Shown here: positions 12,936-23,717 of the stretch, piece by piece | Layout: each line of letters opens with the position of its first letter | Numbering within the stretch: the first letter of the stretch is position 1 | Origin: Phocoena phocoena | Taxonomy: Eukaryota; Chordata; Mammalia; Artiodactyla; Phocoenidae | Assembly (NCBI RefSeq): GCF_963924675.1 | Contig: NC_089225.1 | Location: forward strand, 85,099,951-85,163,950 | Reading direction: 5' to 3' | DNA: 64,000 bases | Notes under the pieces: model-generated | Databases searched by the model: none | What the model was told of the DNA's origin: nothing | The model's input: the letters and a program-made list of their open reading frames with translations, nothing else | Program-made: the position numbers and the translations under genes

Positions 12936-13240
12936 ATGAGTACGAGGTGGACTGGAGCAACTCTTCTTCCCCTACCTCCGGGTCTGGGGCTCCTCTGGCT
13001 GAGAAAGAAAAGAGCTGGCTCTACACCCTGGATCCCATCCTCATTACCATCATCGCCATGAGTTCGCTGGGCGTCCTCCTGGGGGCCACGTGTGCAGGGC
13101 TGCTGCTCTACTGCACGTGTTCCTATTCAGGCCTGAGCTCCCGCAGCTGCACCACGCTGGAGAACTACAACTTTGAGCTCTACGATGGCCTCAAGCACAA
13201 GGTCAAGATGAACCACCAGAAATGCTGCTCGGAGGCCTGA
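12936..13240 (+). CDS. NRP2: Neuropilin-2 terminal coding exon (isoform a): membrane span and tail
   Basis: The exon opens after a pyrimidine-rich acceptor ending CCTAG (12931-12935). Its first two bases AT complete the Asp codon begun by the G at 10889; 100 further codons and a TGA at 13238-13240 follow. The translation starts EYEVDWSNSSS, has a short Ser/Gly-rich stem, then one transmembrane helix (about LITIIAMSSLGVLLGATCAG, with small-residue spacing of the GxxxG kind). A juxtamembrane Cys-rich segment and a tail of about 40 residues end in SEA, the PDZ-binding C-terminus that in NRP2a recruits GIPC1/synectin. Neuropilin-2 is a plasma-membrane co-receptor for class 3 semaphorins (with plexins) and VEGF-C/VEGF-A (with VEGFRs). 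The open frame extends to 12902 only by intron read-through. The stem differs slightly from human as I recall it. Confidence 0.97.
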
Positions 13241-14093
13241 CGGATGTGCACCCAAATCGCATCTGACGTCTCATTCCAGCAAGAGGGGCTAGTGAAGATG
13301 ACAGTTTTTTTTCCTTTGGAAACTGAATGCCATAATCTTGATCCAACCGATCCAGAATACTGAAGGTGTGGACAGAACAGACAGGCAAGTCGAGGGAGGA
13401 GGGGAGATGCAGCCTTTCGGGGGGTTGTGACCCACCGAGGACCACGTGGCTGAATCATTGCTGGGATAAAGACAGGAGCTCGTCTCTTTGGGGGTCACAG
13501 TTCTATTTTGTTTGTGAGTTTATTGTTATATTTCTTTGGTCTATGAGCAACTCAAGAGGCAGGAGAGAATGACTTTTCCAGTATAGAGCAGAGCAGGGAC
13601 CAACAGTCTCTGCTTTCTCTTTCTAATCAACACTTGGAAAGCAAAGGATCTTTTCAGACTTTCCATCTTTAGAAAAAAAAATTCCAGAACAAAGCCGTTC
13701 AGTTTACCCATCCTCTGATGGTCTTATGACTTCCGGGATTTGCTGTGGTATAGCTTCTGCCAGCCAACTTGACAAGCTGCCTTTTCCAGTCCTAGCATTT
13801 CAGTAGGGTGTTGTTGCCTTTAACTTTTTGTATCCAGGGGAAAGTTGCCATTTTAGGGTCAGCATGAACAGCTCTTTCTTACGTGAGATTTAAAACAAAC
13901 CAGAAAGGAAACTTCACACGTCAAAATCCATAGAAGCGCCTCCGTGTTAGAAGCGGACAAGCCTTAACGTGCTTTATGAATAGGAGCCATTCATTCAATC
14001 TAGACCCAGAATTTGTGGCTGTGAGGCTACTTTGTGGGGCCTCTGGTGGTGGTTTTGCTTTTCCTTTTCCCTCCTCCTTGTTCTTCTAAAACA

Positions 14094-14170
14094 TACACAC
14101 GTGCACACACACATACACACATGCACCGTACGCACACACACACAAGCACGCACACATATACACACATGCA
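14094..14170 (+). repeat. Imperfect CA-rich tract in the NRP2 3' UTR
   Basis: Interrupted CA dinucleotides with GCA/TACA variants. Distinct from the pure CA array about 400 bp downstream. Confidence 0.85.
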
Positions 14171-14555
14171 CTCATCTGTCAGGTCTCTAAGCCCCAGGAA
14201 ACAGCATTATCTGATATTCTCTGAGATGGGGCTGGGGAAATATAGGCTACTAGTATGTTTCTCCATCAGTGAGATGTAACTGGCGACCACTGGCCTGAAA
14301 GGAGAACAGTGGAAAGAGCAAAACAAGTCCATCCTCTGGGATTATGCAAAGGCTGAGAGGACCGTAAGAGACGTTGTGATAAATCCGTCTCTCCGACAGG
14401 CTGGTAAACACTGACTTCTCCTTGGGATGACAGCCACCACCTCAACCTTTCAGAAGCATCAGAACTAGGATGTCCGTGAGCTGGTTGTGACCAGAAGTCT
14501 GCAAGCACTACGGACCAAAATACTAATTCTGCTTCAACCCCAGAGAGACCTGTGT

Positions 14556-14559
<4 letters not shown>

Positions 14560-14602
<43 letters not shown>
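14560..14602 (+). repeat. (CA)n microsatellite in the NRP2 3' UTR
   Basis: About 21 uninterrupted CA units. It lies inside the inferred NRP2a 3' UTR, so length variation would be transcribed; CA repeats in mRNA can bind hnRNP L (general knowledge, not shown here). Confidence 0.95.
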
Positions 14603-14603
<1 letters not shown>

Positions 14604-15530
14604 TTATGTATTTTTTTATTAAGTGCCTTGAAAGAAAATGAAGAAAACGTATTTTCCTTCTACGTAGAAATCAGTGAATAGAATACAAGCTAAGGCATTC
14701 CTCTGTTCCTCCTCCCTGACCCAGCGGCTCCATGCCCAGTTTCCCCCGCATAGCTGATCCTCCGGATGGAGTAAGCCCTGCCACCCGAGTGCTAGTCATA
14801 GCCCTAGATGACTCTCAACTGCTCTAGAAGGGGAGGCATCCGGAATCGCATGAAACCGTGTGAAGGATAAGATTGTCCACGTCAGGATCCAAATCTTGAC
14901 TTTGTAGTAACGCCTAAGGATTGCCTGCGTGCTGGAAGTACATTTGAGACCCAGACAGTATGCCCGGCCTATTGTTTATCAGTGGTTAAACTGTCGGACC
15001 ATTTTTGCTGCTATGGTCACCCACAATTTCATTTGTTTCATAACCAGGTGAAAGGGGAAGGTTCACCTGGCTGGTTCCTTTACATGATAACTTATGGAAA
15101 TGCTAGTTCAGGTGGTAATGTCACAGTGTTCTGTATGCAGAGAGGGAGAGTTCATGCCAACAGCTATTTATTCATATGTGTGTGTGTCTTTGCCAGCCTT
15201 TGAGTTCTCTGTATCTACTGTGTATGTGAATGGTCACGTGGGACTCAGTGATGTTGTTGTGACATTGACCTAGGGCCCGAGAGTCACCGCTGATCTCGGC
15301 ACTCGTTGGCACAGTGGTAGTTAGAGGTGAAAAGTAAAGCTGTCAAGCCCAAGGCTTTAGCTTCAGGGCCCCCCTGAGCTGGGCGTGTGGCAGAAGCAAG
15401 TTGTTAATTCGCCCACCTTCCTCTTCGGCTTTCCGTGTAACTCAGTGTTCAGGAAGCTAGCAAGTCCAGGGGGTTCCGGAGTTAGCCTGCAGAAGAAGAG
15501 AGTTCAAAAGCCAACACGGGGTGGGGTGAG

Positions 15531-15660
15531 GGGTACTTCCCTGGCGGTCCAGTGGTTAAGACTTGGCACTTCCACAGCAGGGGGCACGGATTCAACCCCT
15601 GGTCGGGGAACTCAGATCCCACATGCGGCGTGGAGCAGTCTCACACACACACACACACAG
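15531..15660 (+). repeat. CHR-family tRNA-derived SINE, older short form
   Basis: The tRNA-like head is recognisable ('acttccctggcggtccagtgg', 'ttaagacttggcacttcc', B-box-like 'gattcaacccctgg', 'tcggggaactcagatccc'). It differs from the young CHR copies by lacking their long second half and ends in a (CA)n tail at 15642-15658. Located within the NRP2 3' UTR. Confidence 0.85.
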
Positions 15661-16336
15661 AGCCGACGCCGGAGGTCCTGGCCCTCTCATGTCCCTTGGG
15701 CCATTTTACAACTCCCCAAAGACCAGCCCTGCCTCTGGCCTGCAGTTCACCTCTAAGTTATGTACAACTCGACCTGTATCCGTCTGAAGTCCTGTATCCA
15801 TACTCACCATTGGCTGGTTTGAGGCCCCGCGTGGGCTCTAAATGCTGAACAAAAGCAGGGCATCCAGGGCTGCGTGTAGATACCTCACCAGCACTGGAGG
15901 CTGGTCTGCTGGAAGACAGAAAGACAGTGGGACCTGATTATAACCTGACCAGGGGACACCCCGGTGCATTTGTTGTCTCTATCTGCAGGTAGGCTAGCTG
16001 ACCCCTCTCCTTGAGTCCTTCCCTTTGGGAAACCCTACTCACAGTACTGATCTCCTTTTTTGCCTTGTACTGAATGACACATTACCTCCACGCTCTCCCG
16101 GACTAGGCGGTCAGCAGGGCCACAGGGCTGCTTCCTCTCTTAGGTGGAGGTGGGGAGTTGACAGGGATGAGGGTCCGAGGAATGAGCATGAATGGCAAGA
16201 AAACAAGGGAAAAAGTTAAACTGTCACACAGAAGGTTAACTTTTCCAAGGTTTGCAGTTAAAGGTATTTGACCATTCGCTGGCTGAGCCAGATCAAGGGA
16301 ACTTGAGAGCTTTTACTGTGATTCATCAATGTAAAA

Positions 16337-16404
16337 AATAAACAACGTCAAACTGTGTTTATATGATTTGTATAAAGCCTTTTTAAGATTACTATTTAAA
16401 TAAA
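16337..16404 (+). promoter_or_regulatory. Two candidate polyadenylation signals for NRP2a
   Basis: AATAAA at 16337-16342 and again at 16399-16404; the second is followed by a T/GT-rich stretch at about 16420-16440 that would serve as the downstream element. The surrounding AT-rich sequence and the distance from the stop codon support use as the 3' end. Inference from sequence only. Confidence 0.65.
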
Positions 16405-16637
16405 CATTATACCAGAGATATTTTTCTGCGTGTTTCTTTATTGGAGACAAAGAGACTTGGGTTCTGGGTGACCAAATCATCCCAGTTTGCCTGAGACGTT
16501 CCTGGGTTTTAGCACTGAAAGTCCCGTGTCCCGGGAAACCCCTCAATCCCAGCCATATCAGGATGGTTGGTCATTCTCTTGGGACAATGTTTCTCAGCGC
16601 TTTTATGTGAAGTTAGTAGGTAGATTGGCTAGCTGGC

Positions 16638-16847
16638 TTTTTTTTTTTTTTTTTTGCAGTACGCGGGCCTCTCACCGCCATGACCTCTCCCGTTGCGGAG
16701 CACAGGCTCCAGACGCGCAGGCTCAGCGGCCATGGCTCACGGGCCCAGTCGCTCCGTGGCATGTGGGATCTTCCCGGACCGGGGCACGAACCTGTGTCCC
16801 CTGCATCGGCAGGCGGACTCTCAACCACTGCGCCACCAGGGAAGCCC
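16638..16847 (-). repeat. CHR-type SINE, minus strand
   Basis: Antisense full-length CHR with a T-run at its start and the complement of the tRNA head at its end. Flanked by an imperfect direct repeat ('ctagctggcttt' on the left, 'ctagtggcttt' on the right), consistent with a TSD. Lies about 220 bp past the inferred NRP2 polyadenylation site, in opposite orientation to NRP2. Confidence 0.93.
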
Positions 16848-17072
16848 TAGTGGCTTTTTATAAGGTGAAAATATGATGTAGATGGGTCATGGACTACCTG
16901 GCCAGGTGGGCTACTTTAGCTCAAAGCCTTGCCTGGTAGATTTCCGAGACTGTGATCCCTACACACATTCCTCCTCTGTAGACATCGCCAGTCCCTTGCA
17001 ATTTTTGACTCTGCTGCTGCCTTCCTGCTCAAACATTTGCTTGTCAATATCTCTGGTAATTTTAAGGTCTAT

Positions 17073-17261
17073 ACATTGCTTCTCAAAGTGTGGTCCCTGG
17101 ACTTGCAGCATCAGCCTCACTTGGGAACTTGTCAGAGGTGTACATTCTCGGACTCCACATCTACTGAATCAAAAACTCTGGGAGGAGGACCTAGACATTT
17201 ACATTTTAACAAGCCCTCCAAGGGGGTTCTTAGGCACCTTCAAGTTTAAGAACCTCTGGTC
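17073..17261 (+). repeat. MER5A-type hAT-Charlie DNA transposon (non-autonomous)
   Basis: Nearly complete element. It begins with a decayed terminal inverted repeat ('ttctcaaagtgtggtccctgg'), contains 'agcatcagcctcacttggga', 'ctactgaatcaaaaactctggg', 'ttaacaagccctcca', and ends with the inverted partner ('aagtttaagaacctctgg'). No transposase coding capacity, as expected for MER5. Confidence 0.88.
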
Positions 17262-17519
17262 TAGGAGAAAGGAGAAGTAGCCTGGCTTCACAAAATGATT
17301 AGGGCCTTCTCACCTATGGGTTGTTGAATGCAAAACAAACTAGACTTTGGCCAGAGAAAACTAAAGGAGGTCAAGTACACTCTTAGGTAGTACAAGTTTC
17401 CAGAGGATGAGGAAGGAAAAGCCTTACTATGAACTTCCCACTACCCCACACACGGGAGACTCAAAGCTGTGAACCAGAGCTGAATTTGCCCCCATCTGGA
17501 AGCTCTGTTCACATTTGGT

Positions 17520-18160
17520 TCAATCGTTTATTCAAAAAATGTTTTTGAGCACTTCCCGATTTTGTAAGCTCTTGGAGCTTATACTCCAGTGAAGTGGACG
17601 GAAAGCAGACAGCCAAGCACAAAAGGTAAGGATTGCTTATGGTAAATTCAATGAAGGCAATAAACACGTAGCTCTGACAGAGAATTACTAGATATTAAAG
17701 GTATAATATTTGTGTCACTTGAGTTCATATTTGCAAAACATGGCTATTTATTACTGATGTTACAGGATTTGGGTTAATAAATTAAATACAACTTACCCGT
17801 TTTATAGTCGGCAACACTTATCATAATGAAACCTAATGAATCTGATATAATATCAATACAATATATCTCTTGGAAACTTTTTAAAAAAAGAATTACCAGG
17901 GTCACTCCCTGTAAACGATTGATCAAGGAAGACCTCCCTGAGTAGGTGATATTTAAGCTAAAACCTGAAAAGATAAGGAAGTCAGCTAAGCAAAGTAGCT
18001 GGGACAACTTTTCCCAATTGAAGGAACAGCATATAGAGATCCCGCTTTGGAAAAGAGTCTGCTGTGTTCCTATGACCCCAAAGGAGAGCAATGAAAGAGG
18101 AAGCATGATCAATGGGGGGGGAAGGGTGTCGAGATTGGAGAGGCAGGTAAGATCCTCTAA
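17520..18160 (-). repeat. L2 LINE 3' fragment, antisense
   Basis: Antisense L2 layout: 'tttattcaaaaaatgttt', a 'gagcacttcc' motif, 'ctcttggagcttatactcc', 'agacagccaagcaca', then farther on 'gaagacctccctgagtaggtgatatttaagc' and 'aaggaacagcata'. Ancient and diverged; limits approximate. Confidence 0.65.
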
Positions 18161-19673
18161 GGCAGTGAGGACGTGCTACCTTGTATCACTCGTTGGCCTT
18201 CCTTAATTTACAGAAAAGGCAGCCCTCAAGTGCACCCCATCCCCATTCCTCACTGGCCAGTAAGGTCACCCCAGTCATATCTCTGCAGCTTCCCTCTCAG
18301 CCCCTCTTGTGATCTTTATGATATCACGTGTCTCCTGAGTTGCCTGCTTCTATCGTTTTACTGACCCTAACGACAATTACAGAGGTGAAAATGAAAGCAA
18401 ATTCCTACTTTCCTTTAGTTGAGTTTGTGGATATTTTTAAAGCCCTAATAATCTAAGATCTCCTGGTCTCTCGCCATCTAAGGTTTACATAAGATCTTCC
18501 CCCCCCCCCCCCGCCTTATCTGCATCCTTCTGGAAATGTTTATAGAATCCTCAGGGAAGGCAGTGAAATGAAGCTGGAACAGGCCCATCCTTGAGGGACA
18601 TAGGACCCATCTGGATGCCGAGGCGCTTTTGCCCCTGCAACGTTAGTGGTGGTGATGGAGGTGGGGAACGGGGCGTGAAGAAGATGTGGAAAGATGAGTC
18701 CATTCCAGTCCTCACAGGCTTCAGCATCCAGTCGCAGGCTGAGCTAAACAAAACACCTAAGGAAATGTTTCTGTGGCTTATCCAGAGAATAATGCCTGTG
18801 TCCCCTCTCTTCCCAGCCAGAAAACCCCATAGGACAATTTTGTGTGCGGGGAGCGCTGTTTCGGTCACAGCCGGCTTCCAAGTGCAGCAAGAGAAAGAGA
18901 CCCTTGGCCGCAGGTGAGCGGTCCCGCATCCCTCCTCCTGCACACTGGTGCCAGGTAAGCAGGGCCCCTCTCTCCACAGAGGTACCGCCCGAACCGGCCT
19001 CGCCCACGTGCACACCGAGGTGCCTGGAAAAGTCCTGCACCAGCAGAGAGGTAAAGCCCAGGCCCCTTGCCAAACCAGCAGGCCCGGGCAGCTGTGGTCA
19101 GGCGTGGCCCCTCCTCTACCCTAATTCAAACAAACCTCCCCTGGAAACCCGGGCAGTTCTGTTTGCAAAGGGCAGGCTGCAGCCTCCGCAGCTGCCCAGG
19201 CCTCTCAGAACCGTCAAGAGCCAGGTTGCCGTAGTTTGGAGCACAGCTCTGCTAATAAATCTCCATCCCCAAGCCCTTGACTGCCTCCACTGGGAACTGA
19301 AGCCCAGCCTTTCCGAGCGCCCCCTGGCAGCCCTGCTGCATTGCCAAGCCTTGACTGCAGGGCCCTGGCTGGCGGCCTTTCTGGATTTGCCTTTTTTCTT
19401 CACCTTTCTCCCTCCTCCACCCCCTCATCTCACCTCTACTTGAGCATTCACATTTCTATTTCCGGCCAACTGATTTTAGAACCTATGGGAGTTCAAAGAA
19501 ACCTTTAGAGGGTTTTGCAATCCACCCGTGCTCCTCTCCCCTTGAACTTGGACATGCTGAGGAGGTGGGAGAACACTGGTCCCAGAGCTTGGCACCCAGG
19601 GTTCTCAGTTCTGCCTCTAGCTCTGTGACCTTGGGAAAACCATGCACATCTGGCGTTTTCCAGGTGTAATGAC
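18161..19673. other. Intergenic unique sequence with a C-run and a long chance frame
   Basis: Contains a 14-base C-run (18499-18512) and a GC-richer, apparently non-repetitive block at about 18840-19440 in which a 199-codon frame stays open on the plus strand (18844-19443). That frame has no recognised domain and a Pro/Leu-rich composition, and competing frames are open on the other strand, so I do not call it a gene. A scrap of MIR-like sequence is at 19600-19650. Confidence 0.5.
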
Positions 19674-19935
19674 CTATATATACTACCAAAAGTAAAATGG
19701 ATGGCTAGTGGGAAGCTGCTGCATAGCACAGGGAGATCAGCTCGGGGCTTTGTGACCACCTAGAGGGCTGGGATAGGGAGGGTGGGAGGGAGGGAGACGC
19801 AAGAGGGAGGAGATATGGGATATATGTATATGTATAACTGATTCACTTTGTTATAAAGCAGAAACTAACACACCATTGTAAAGCAATTATACTCCAATAA
19901 AAATGTTAAAAAAATCAACAACAATAATAAAAAAA
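19674..19935 (+). repeat. 5'-truncated L1 3' end (cetartiodactyl type)
   Basis: Shares the same 3' UTR as the large L1 at 48-54.5 kb: 'gatggctagtgggaagctgc', 'gcatagcacagggagatcag', 'gaccacctagagggctgggat', 'ctgattcactttgtta' and a terminal 'ctccaataaaaatgtt' followed by an A-rich tail. It is a dead, strongly truncated copy. Confidence 0.92.
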
Positions 19936-20239
19936 ATAGTGAACATTTGAGTTAAATGAATTTTGAGCCCCAAACTCTAACATCCTAGCCGATGGAGTAG
20001 TTCTTTTCGGTTGTCTGAATCTGTGCTGTACTAAGCAGTGAGGATAAAGCTTTGCAGATGCCTGCCCTGTGCAGAGAGGCTGGGAGCGCATCTTCGGGCT
20101 TGATCCTGCTGTGGAGCTGGCTCAAGTCCAATCGCTGGCAGCAGAATTGCTCTTTGTCCCATAGCCCTTCACTAATAGCTCTTTACATAGAAACTGACAT
20201 GCTGACTTGTCTATCTCCCACTAACTCTTATGGGAAGGA

Positions 20240-20840
20240 TACATGCATGCATTCATTCATATAATCAACGTGTTTTATATTAAATGCCCACTATGCGCCT
20301 TGCTAGGTGCCAGGAGACAATGATATGCATAACAGATGTGGTCCTTGCCTTCAGGGAGCTTACAGTCTAGAGAGAGAGACATAGGTAAAGCCAAGAAGCA
20401 CAGAAATCTGTCATGACGATCACGGCGGGAGCTATAAAGCGAAGTTTAGAGAGCTGTGAGTGTGTGAGAGGCTCCGAGAAGCCGCCCCTGAGCATCGCGA
20501 CTGATGGAAACTGAAATCCCAGGGTGAGTCGGAGGAGTAAAGAAGAGCAGAGGCTGGGCGTCCCTGGTGGCGCAGTGGTTGAGAGTTCGCCTGCCGATGC
20601 AGGGGACGCGGGTTCGTGCCCCGGTCCGGGAAGGTCCCACATGCCGCGGAGCGGCTGGGCCCGTGAGCCATGGCCGCTGAGCCTGCGCGTCTGGAGCCTG
20701 TGCTCCGCAACGGGAGAGGCCACAACAGTGAGAGGCCTGTGTACCGCAAAAAAAAAAAAAAAGAAGAGGGGCAGAGGGAAGAGCGTGTCGAGCAGAAGGG
20801 CCAGCAGGTGCAAAGATTCAGAGGCAGAGGGAAATCTGGC
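20240..20840 (-). repeat. L2 LINE fragment, antisense, split by a SINE
   Basis: Antisense L2 signature 'cattcattcatataatcaac', 'tgcccactatgcgccttgctaggtgcc', 'cttgccttcagggagcttacagtct'. It continues after the CHR SINE at 20556-20762 with 'gggcagagggaagagcg' and 'agcaggtgcaaagattcagagg', the usual downstream L2 phrase. Confidence 0.7.
20556..20762 (+). repeat. CHR-type SINE, plus strand, inside L2
   Basis: Full-length young CHR: tRNA-like head with A-box ('tggcgcagtgg') and B-box-like ('gggttcgtgcc') promoter motifs, unrelated body, A-run at the end. Flanked by a near-identical repeat ('aagaagagcagagg' left, 'aagaagaggggcagagg' right). The open frames of 138-169 codons on the minus strand here are SINE translations. 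Confidence 0.94.
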
Positions 20841-20869
20841 TGCAGCAAAAATGAGGGACAAGGGGAAGC

Positions 20870-20985
20870 ATCTCACTCACCTTTGCATCAGGACCCCCAA
20901 CTCATACCTGACTCTTACTGTGCAAGCTCAAAAAATGTTTGCTGAATGCATGAATGAGTGAATGACTTGTATAAACTCCCCTTTC
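20870..20985 (+). repeat. L2 3' terminus fragment
   Basis: Ends in the L2-style 'aatgtttgctgaatgcatg', 'aatgagtgaatgac' tail. Orientation opposite to the L2 piece immediately upstream. Confidence 0.5.
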
Positions 20986-21234
20986 TGACAGACGTCAAGC
21001 TGCCTATTTTGTACAGACTCAAAGATAAATGCATCAGTTCTTCCTTATTGCTATTGTACTTCACCATAGTGGAAGTAAGTTTCCTAGAGTCTGAACGACA
21101 GATTATGCCCACAAGTTCCAGTGTGGAGATGGGCACTACTTGTTTAAATGTGATAATTTAGGTTAAATATATACAGATTAAAATACTGTTGGAAGGTTGG
21201 AGAATCGCCAGATATAACAAATAAAAATATTCCA

Positions 21235-21820
21235 TGAGCCACTGTGGAAAACGGTACGGCAGGTCCTCAAAATGTTAAACACAGGATTACCATGTGATCC
21301 AGCAACTCCACATCCAGGAACGTAGACTCAAAAGAATTGAAAGCAGGCAATCAAATAGATACTCGCTCACCCACGTTCATAGCAGCATTATTCACAGTAG
21401 CCAAAAGGTAGAAACAATCCAAATGTCTATCAACAGATGAATGGAAAGACAAAAAGTGGTACGTACATACAACGGAATATTATTCAGCCTTAAAAAGGAA
21501 TGACATTCGGATACATGTTACAACATAGATGAGCTTTGAAAATATTATGCTCAGGTGAAGTAAGCCAAACACAAAAGGAACACTAATATGAGCTACCAAG
21601 AGTAGGCAAATTCAAAGAGAAAGTGAATTAGAGGTTATCAAGGGCTGGGGCGGGGGGGCGTTATTATTTACTGGGTACAGAATTGGGCGCATTGAATAAG
21701 ATCTTGACGTGGATGGTGGTGGTGATGGTTCCACAGCATGTGCACGAACTTTACTGAATCGTACTTGGGGTTGAAATAGTCAATTTTATATTATATAAAT
21801 TTACCACAATTTTTTAAAAG
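21235..21820 (+). repeat. Ancient L1 (L1M) 3' region
   Basis: Readable L1 ORF2-end/3' UTR order: 'ccatgtgatccagcaactcc', 'catagcagcattattcac', 'ggtagaaacaatccaaatg', 'ggaatattattcagcctt', then the 'gaattagaggttatcaaggg' 3' UTR and a 'cacaatttttt' end. Frame decayed, no coding value. Confidence 0.88.
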
Positions 21821-22767
21821 CACTTTTCCTTCAAAGAAAAAAGCCCATGTAATACTTGGGACACGCCTAAACTGAAAATGTATTTATTGTTTATCCAAAA
21901 TTTGAAATGTAGTTGGGCATCCTGTATTTTCTCTGGCAGCCCTAATTGAGAAGCGCACTGTTCACCATGGGCTTCCTAGAACATTTCCAGGATTCAGGAA
22001 CCATCCTTTTAAAAGCAAAAATCAGTGCTTGTGGTCTGATAAGAATGAGAGTACAAGCCAGGTGCAGAAAATCAGGGGGGTGCCTGCCCTAATTATAGAC
22101 TCAGCCCTAGACACAGGCCATGAAGCGACTCCCTCAACCCTCATTCACTCCATCAGTGAACAGGTGAAGATTAGAAATCTTGGTTGGGTTTCCCATCTGT
22201 TGTTTAATCACCGTGATCCACAAATGCAGTAAAAGCTGGTTATAAACCCCTTCTTACGATTGACCACGTGGCTAGAATTACAGTTGCAGATGGCGACGCT
22301 CACATGATAGCCTTGTCCCCCACCATCGATGCATCTTCACACCAGAGTTGGTAAGAACCCATGGGTGCCCAGATGCCTAATTGTACAATCATTTGCACCC
22401 ATGCCTTCTCAAGGAAAGAAACAGCTCATCGTGCAGCAAGAAACAACAGGTGTAAAAGGCAAAGGCCACTTTGGAACCATTTGGACCAAAGAACACGGCT
22501 CAGCGTAACAAGAGCACCCACAGACTTGGCACGCCTGCGCTCATCTGTCTGCGAGATGGGCCTGAAAGCAGACCACAGCGCGGAGTCTACGGCTGCTGTT
22601 CCAGGTGGTCCCACCCACTCCTTCTCTCAACTGAGACTAAAGGCAGCCGGGGAGGGCACGGCATGAAGAGATGGGTCGTGTCCAAGCCATTTTTACTAGG
22701 TGCTGACAAGTCACCGCGAACGTCTGGAAATGGCGTAGCACGGCAGAAACACGCAGGTCACCATGCA

Positions 22768-23109
22768 CTGGTGAATGATTACTAGCGGAGAAATTCATCA
22801 CAGGCTGCTCTCAGCTCCCATCACATAAGGAAGTGTTACATTAACAAGAGGGCAGGTCCCTCCCCAACGCAGCCCCCCACCACCACCACCTGCCACCCCA
22901 CTATTTCAGTTTGTGTTGCATGGAGGGAGGGGAGCCCAAAGGCAGGGGGGAGTTAATTCAGCTACACTCATCAAAAAGGGGGTCACGGTGGCAGCCGAAG
23001 CCAACTGAAGCAGATTCGAGCTGCATGCCCCAAGAGATTCTTTCCTTACCGCCTGCACCAGCTATGACCACTGCAGTCTGGCAACGATCTATGACATTAA
23101 AACAGAATG

Positions 23110-23142
<33 letters not shown>

Positions 23143-23296
23143 CTGTTCATGTCACTTGCTTTCCATCCTGGATGTGTGTGTTTCCCCGTCCATGTACCTG
23201 GCCTTGTCTCTGTTGGCCCCGAGGTTGCCTGGTATTTCTAACCTTTCCTGGTGAATGATTATCAGAGGAGAAATTCCTTAGAGGCTGCTCTCAGCT
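22768..23296 (+). repeat. Diverged 49-bp direct duplication, 480 bp apart
   Basis: The segment 22768-22816 ('ctggtgaatgattactagc' ... 'ggctgctctcagct') recurs at 23248-23296 ('ctggtgaatgattatcaga' ... 'ggctgctctcagct'), with about eight mismatches by eye. The intervening sequence contains the long T-run. Either a local duplication or two remnants of one unknown element. Confidence 0.75.
23112..23140 (+). repeat. Isolated poly(T) tract
   Basis: 29 consecutive T with no recognisable SINE on its 3' side, so it is either the tail of an unrecognised antisense retroposon or a simple expansion. Confidence 0.9.
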
Positions 23297-23717
23297 AGAC
23301 ACAGGCAGATGTAAACACAGACAGATGTAGAACGTAGTGGGTGCCAGCCTAGAACCCGCACCGGAGACTGCGGAAGACTAGGATGAAAAGATGCTGGCTT
23401 TGGAGCCTCTCTGGATCAACACGATTTGGGGTGATGGGCACAAGAAGTCCCCCTTTTGTGGCAGCCAAGAGGACATTATAGATGGAGTGGCCTTCGAGTC
23501 CTTGGTAGTCAGTGTCACAGGCCGTCATTGTCTCGTTCCTCTTTCTAATCTCTTCTCCAATTACCACTTCCCACGTTAAAGAATCACAGGGCACAAACGG
23601 AAGGTTAGCAGAGAGTCAAAAGCATGCAGACAGAGGGGTCAGTAGTTCTTCTTTAATGAGATTTCTGCTCCTTCAAATTGCCATTCACATGCAGAGAGGC
23701 CAGCCAGCTGAACCTGC

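Larger units (their letters stand above)
13241..16420 (+). other. NRP2: NRP2a 3' untranslated region (3' limit inferred)
   Basis: Non-coding continuation of the terminal exon. The likely end is set by two AATAAA hexamers at 16337 and 16399, the second followed within 40 bases by a GT/T-rich element, giving about 3.2 kb of 3' UTR; the long NRP2a 3' UTR in other mammals (recalled) is similar. It contains a CA-rich block (14094-14170), a pure (CA)n (14560-14602) and an old CHR-family SINE (15531). Open frames such as 14034-14279 are read-through of these tracts. The true cleavage site needs RNA data. Confidence 0.7.
21821..23717. other. Intergenic sequence with a 29-T run and a diverged direct repeat
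   Basis: Apart from the T-run at 23112-23140 (no SINE body attached) and a 49-bp direct repeat (22768-22816 and 23248-23296), this is unique sequence without exons. Open frames such as 22361-22666 have no recognisable domain. Confidence 0.5.

Noticed and set aside
20367..20876. Open frames of 138-169 codons on the minus strand
   Set aside because: They are translations of the CHR SINE at 20556-20762; the same peptide phrases recur wherever a CHR SINE occurs (7.3, 16.7, 23.8, 28.2, 32.2, 38.4, 46.6 and 62.3 kb).
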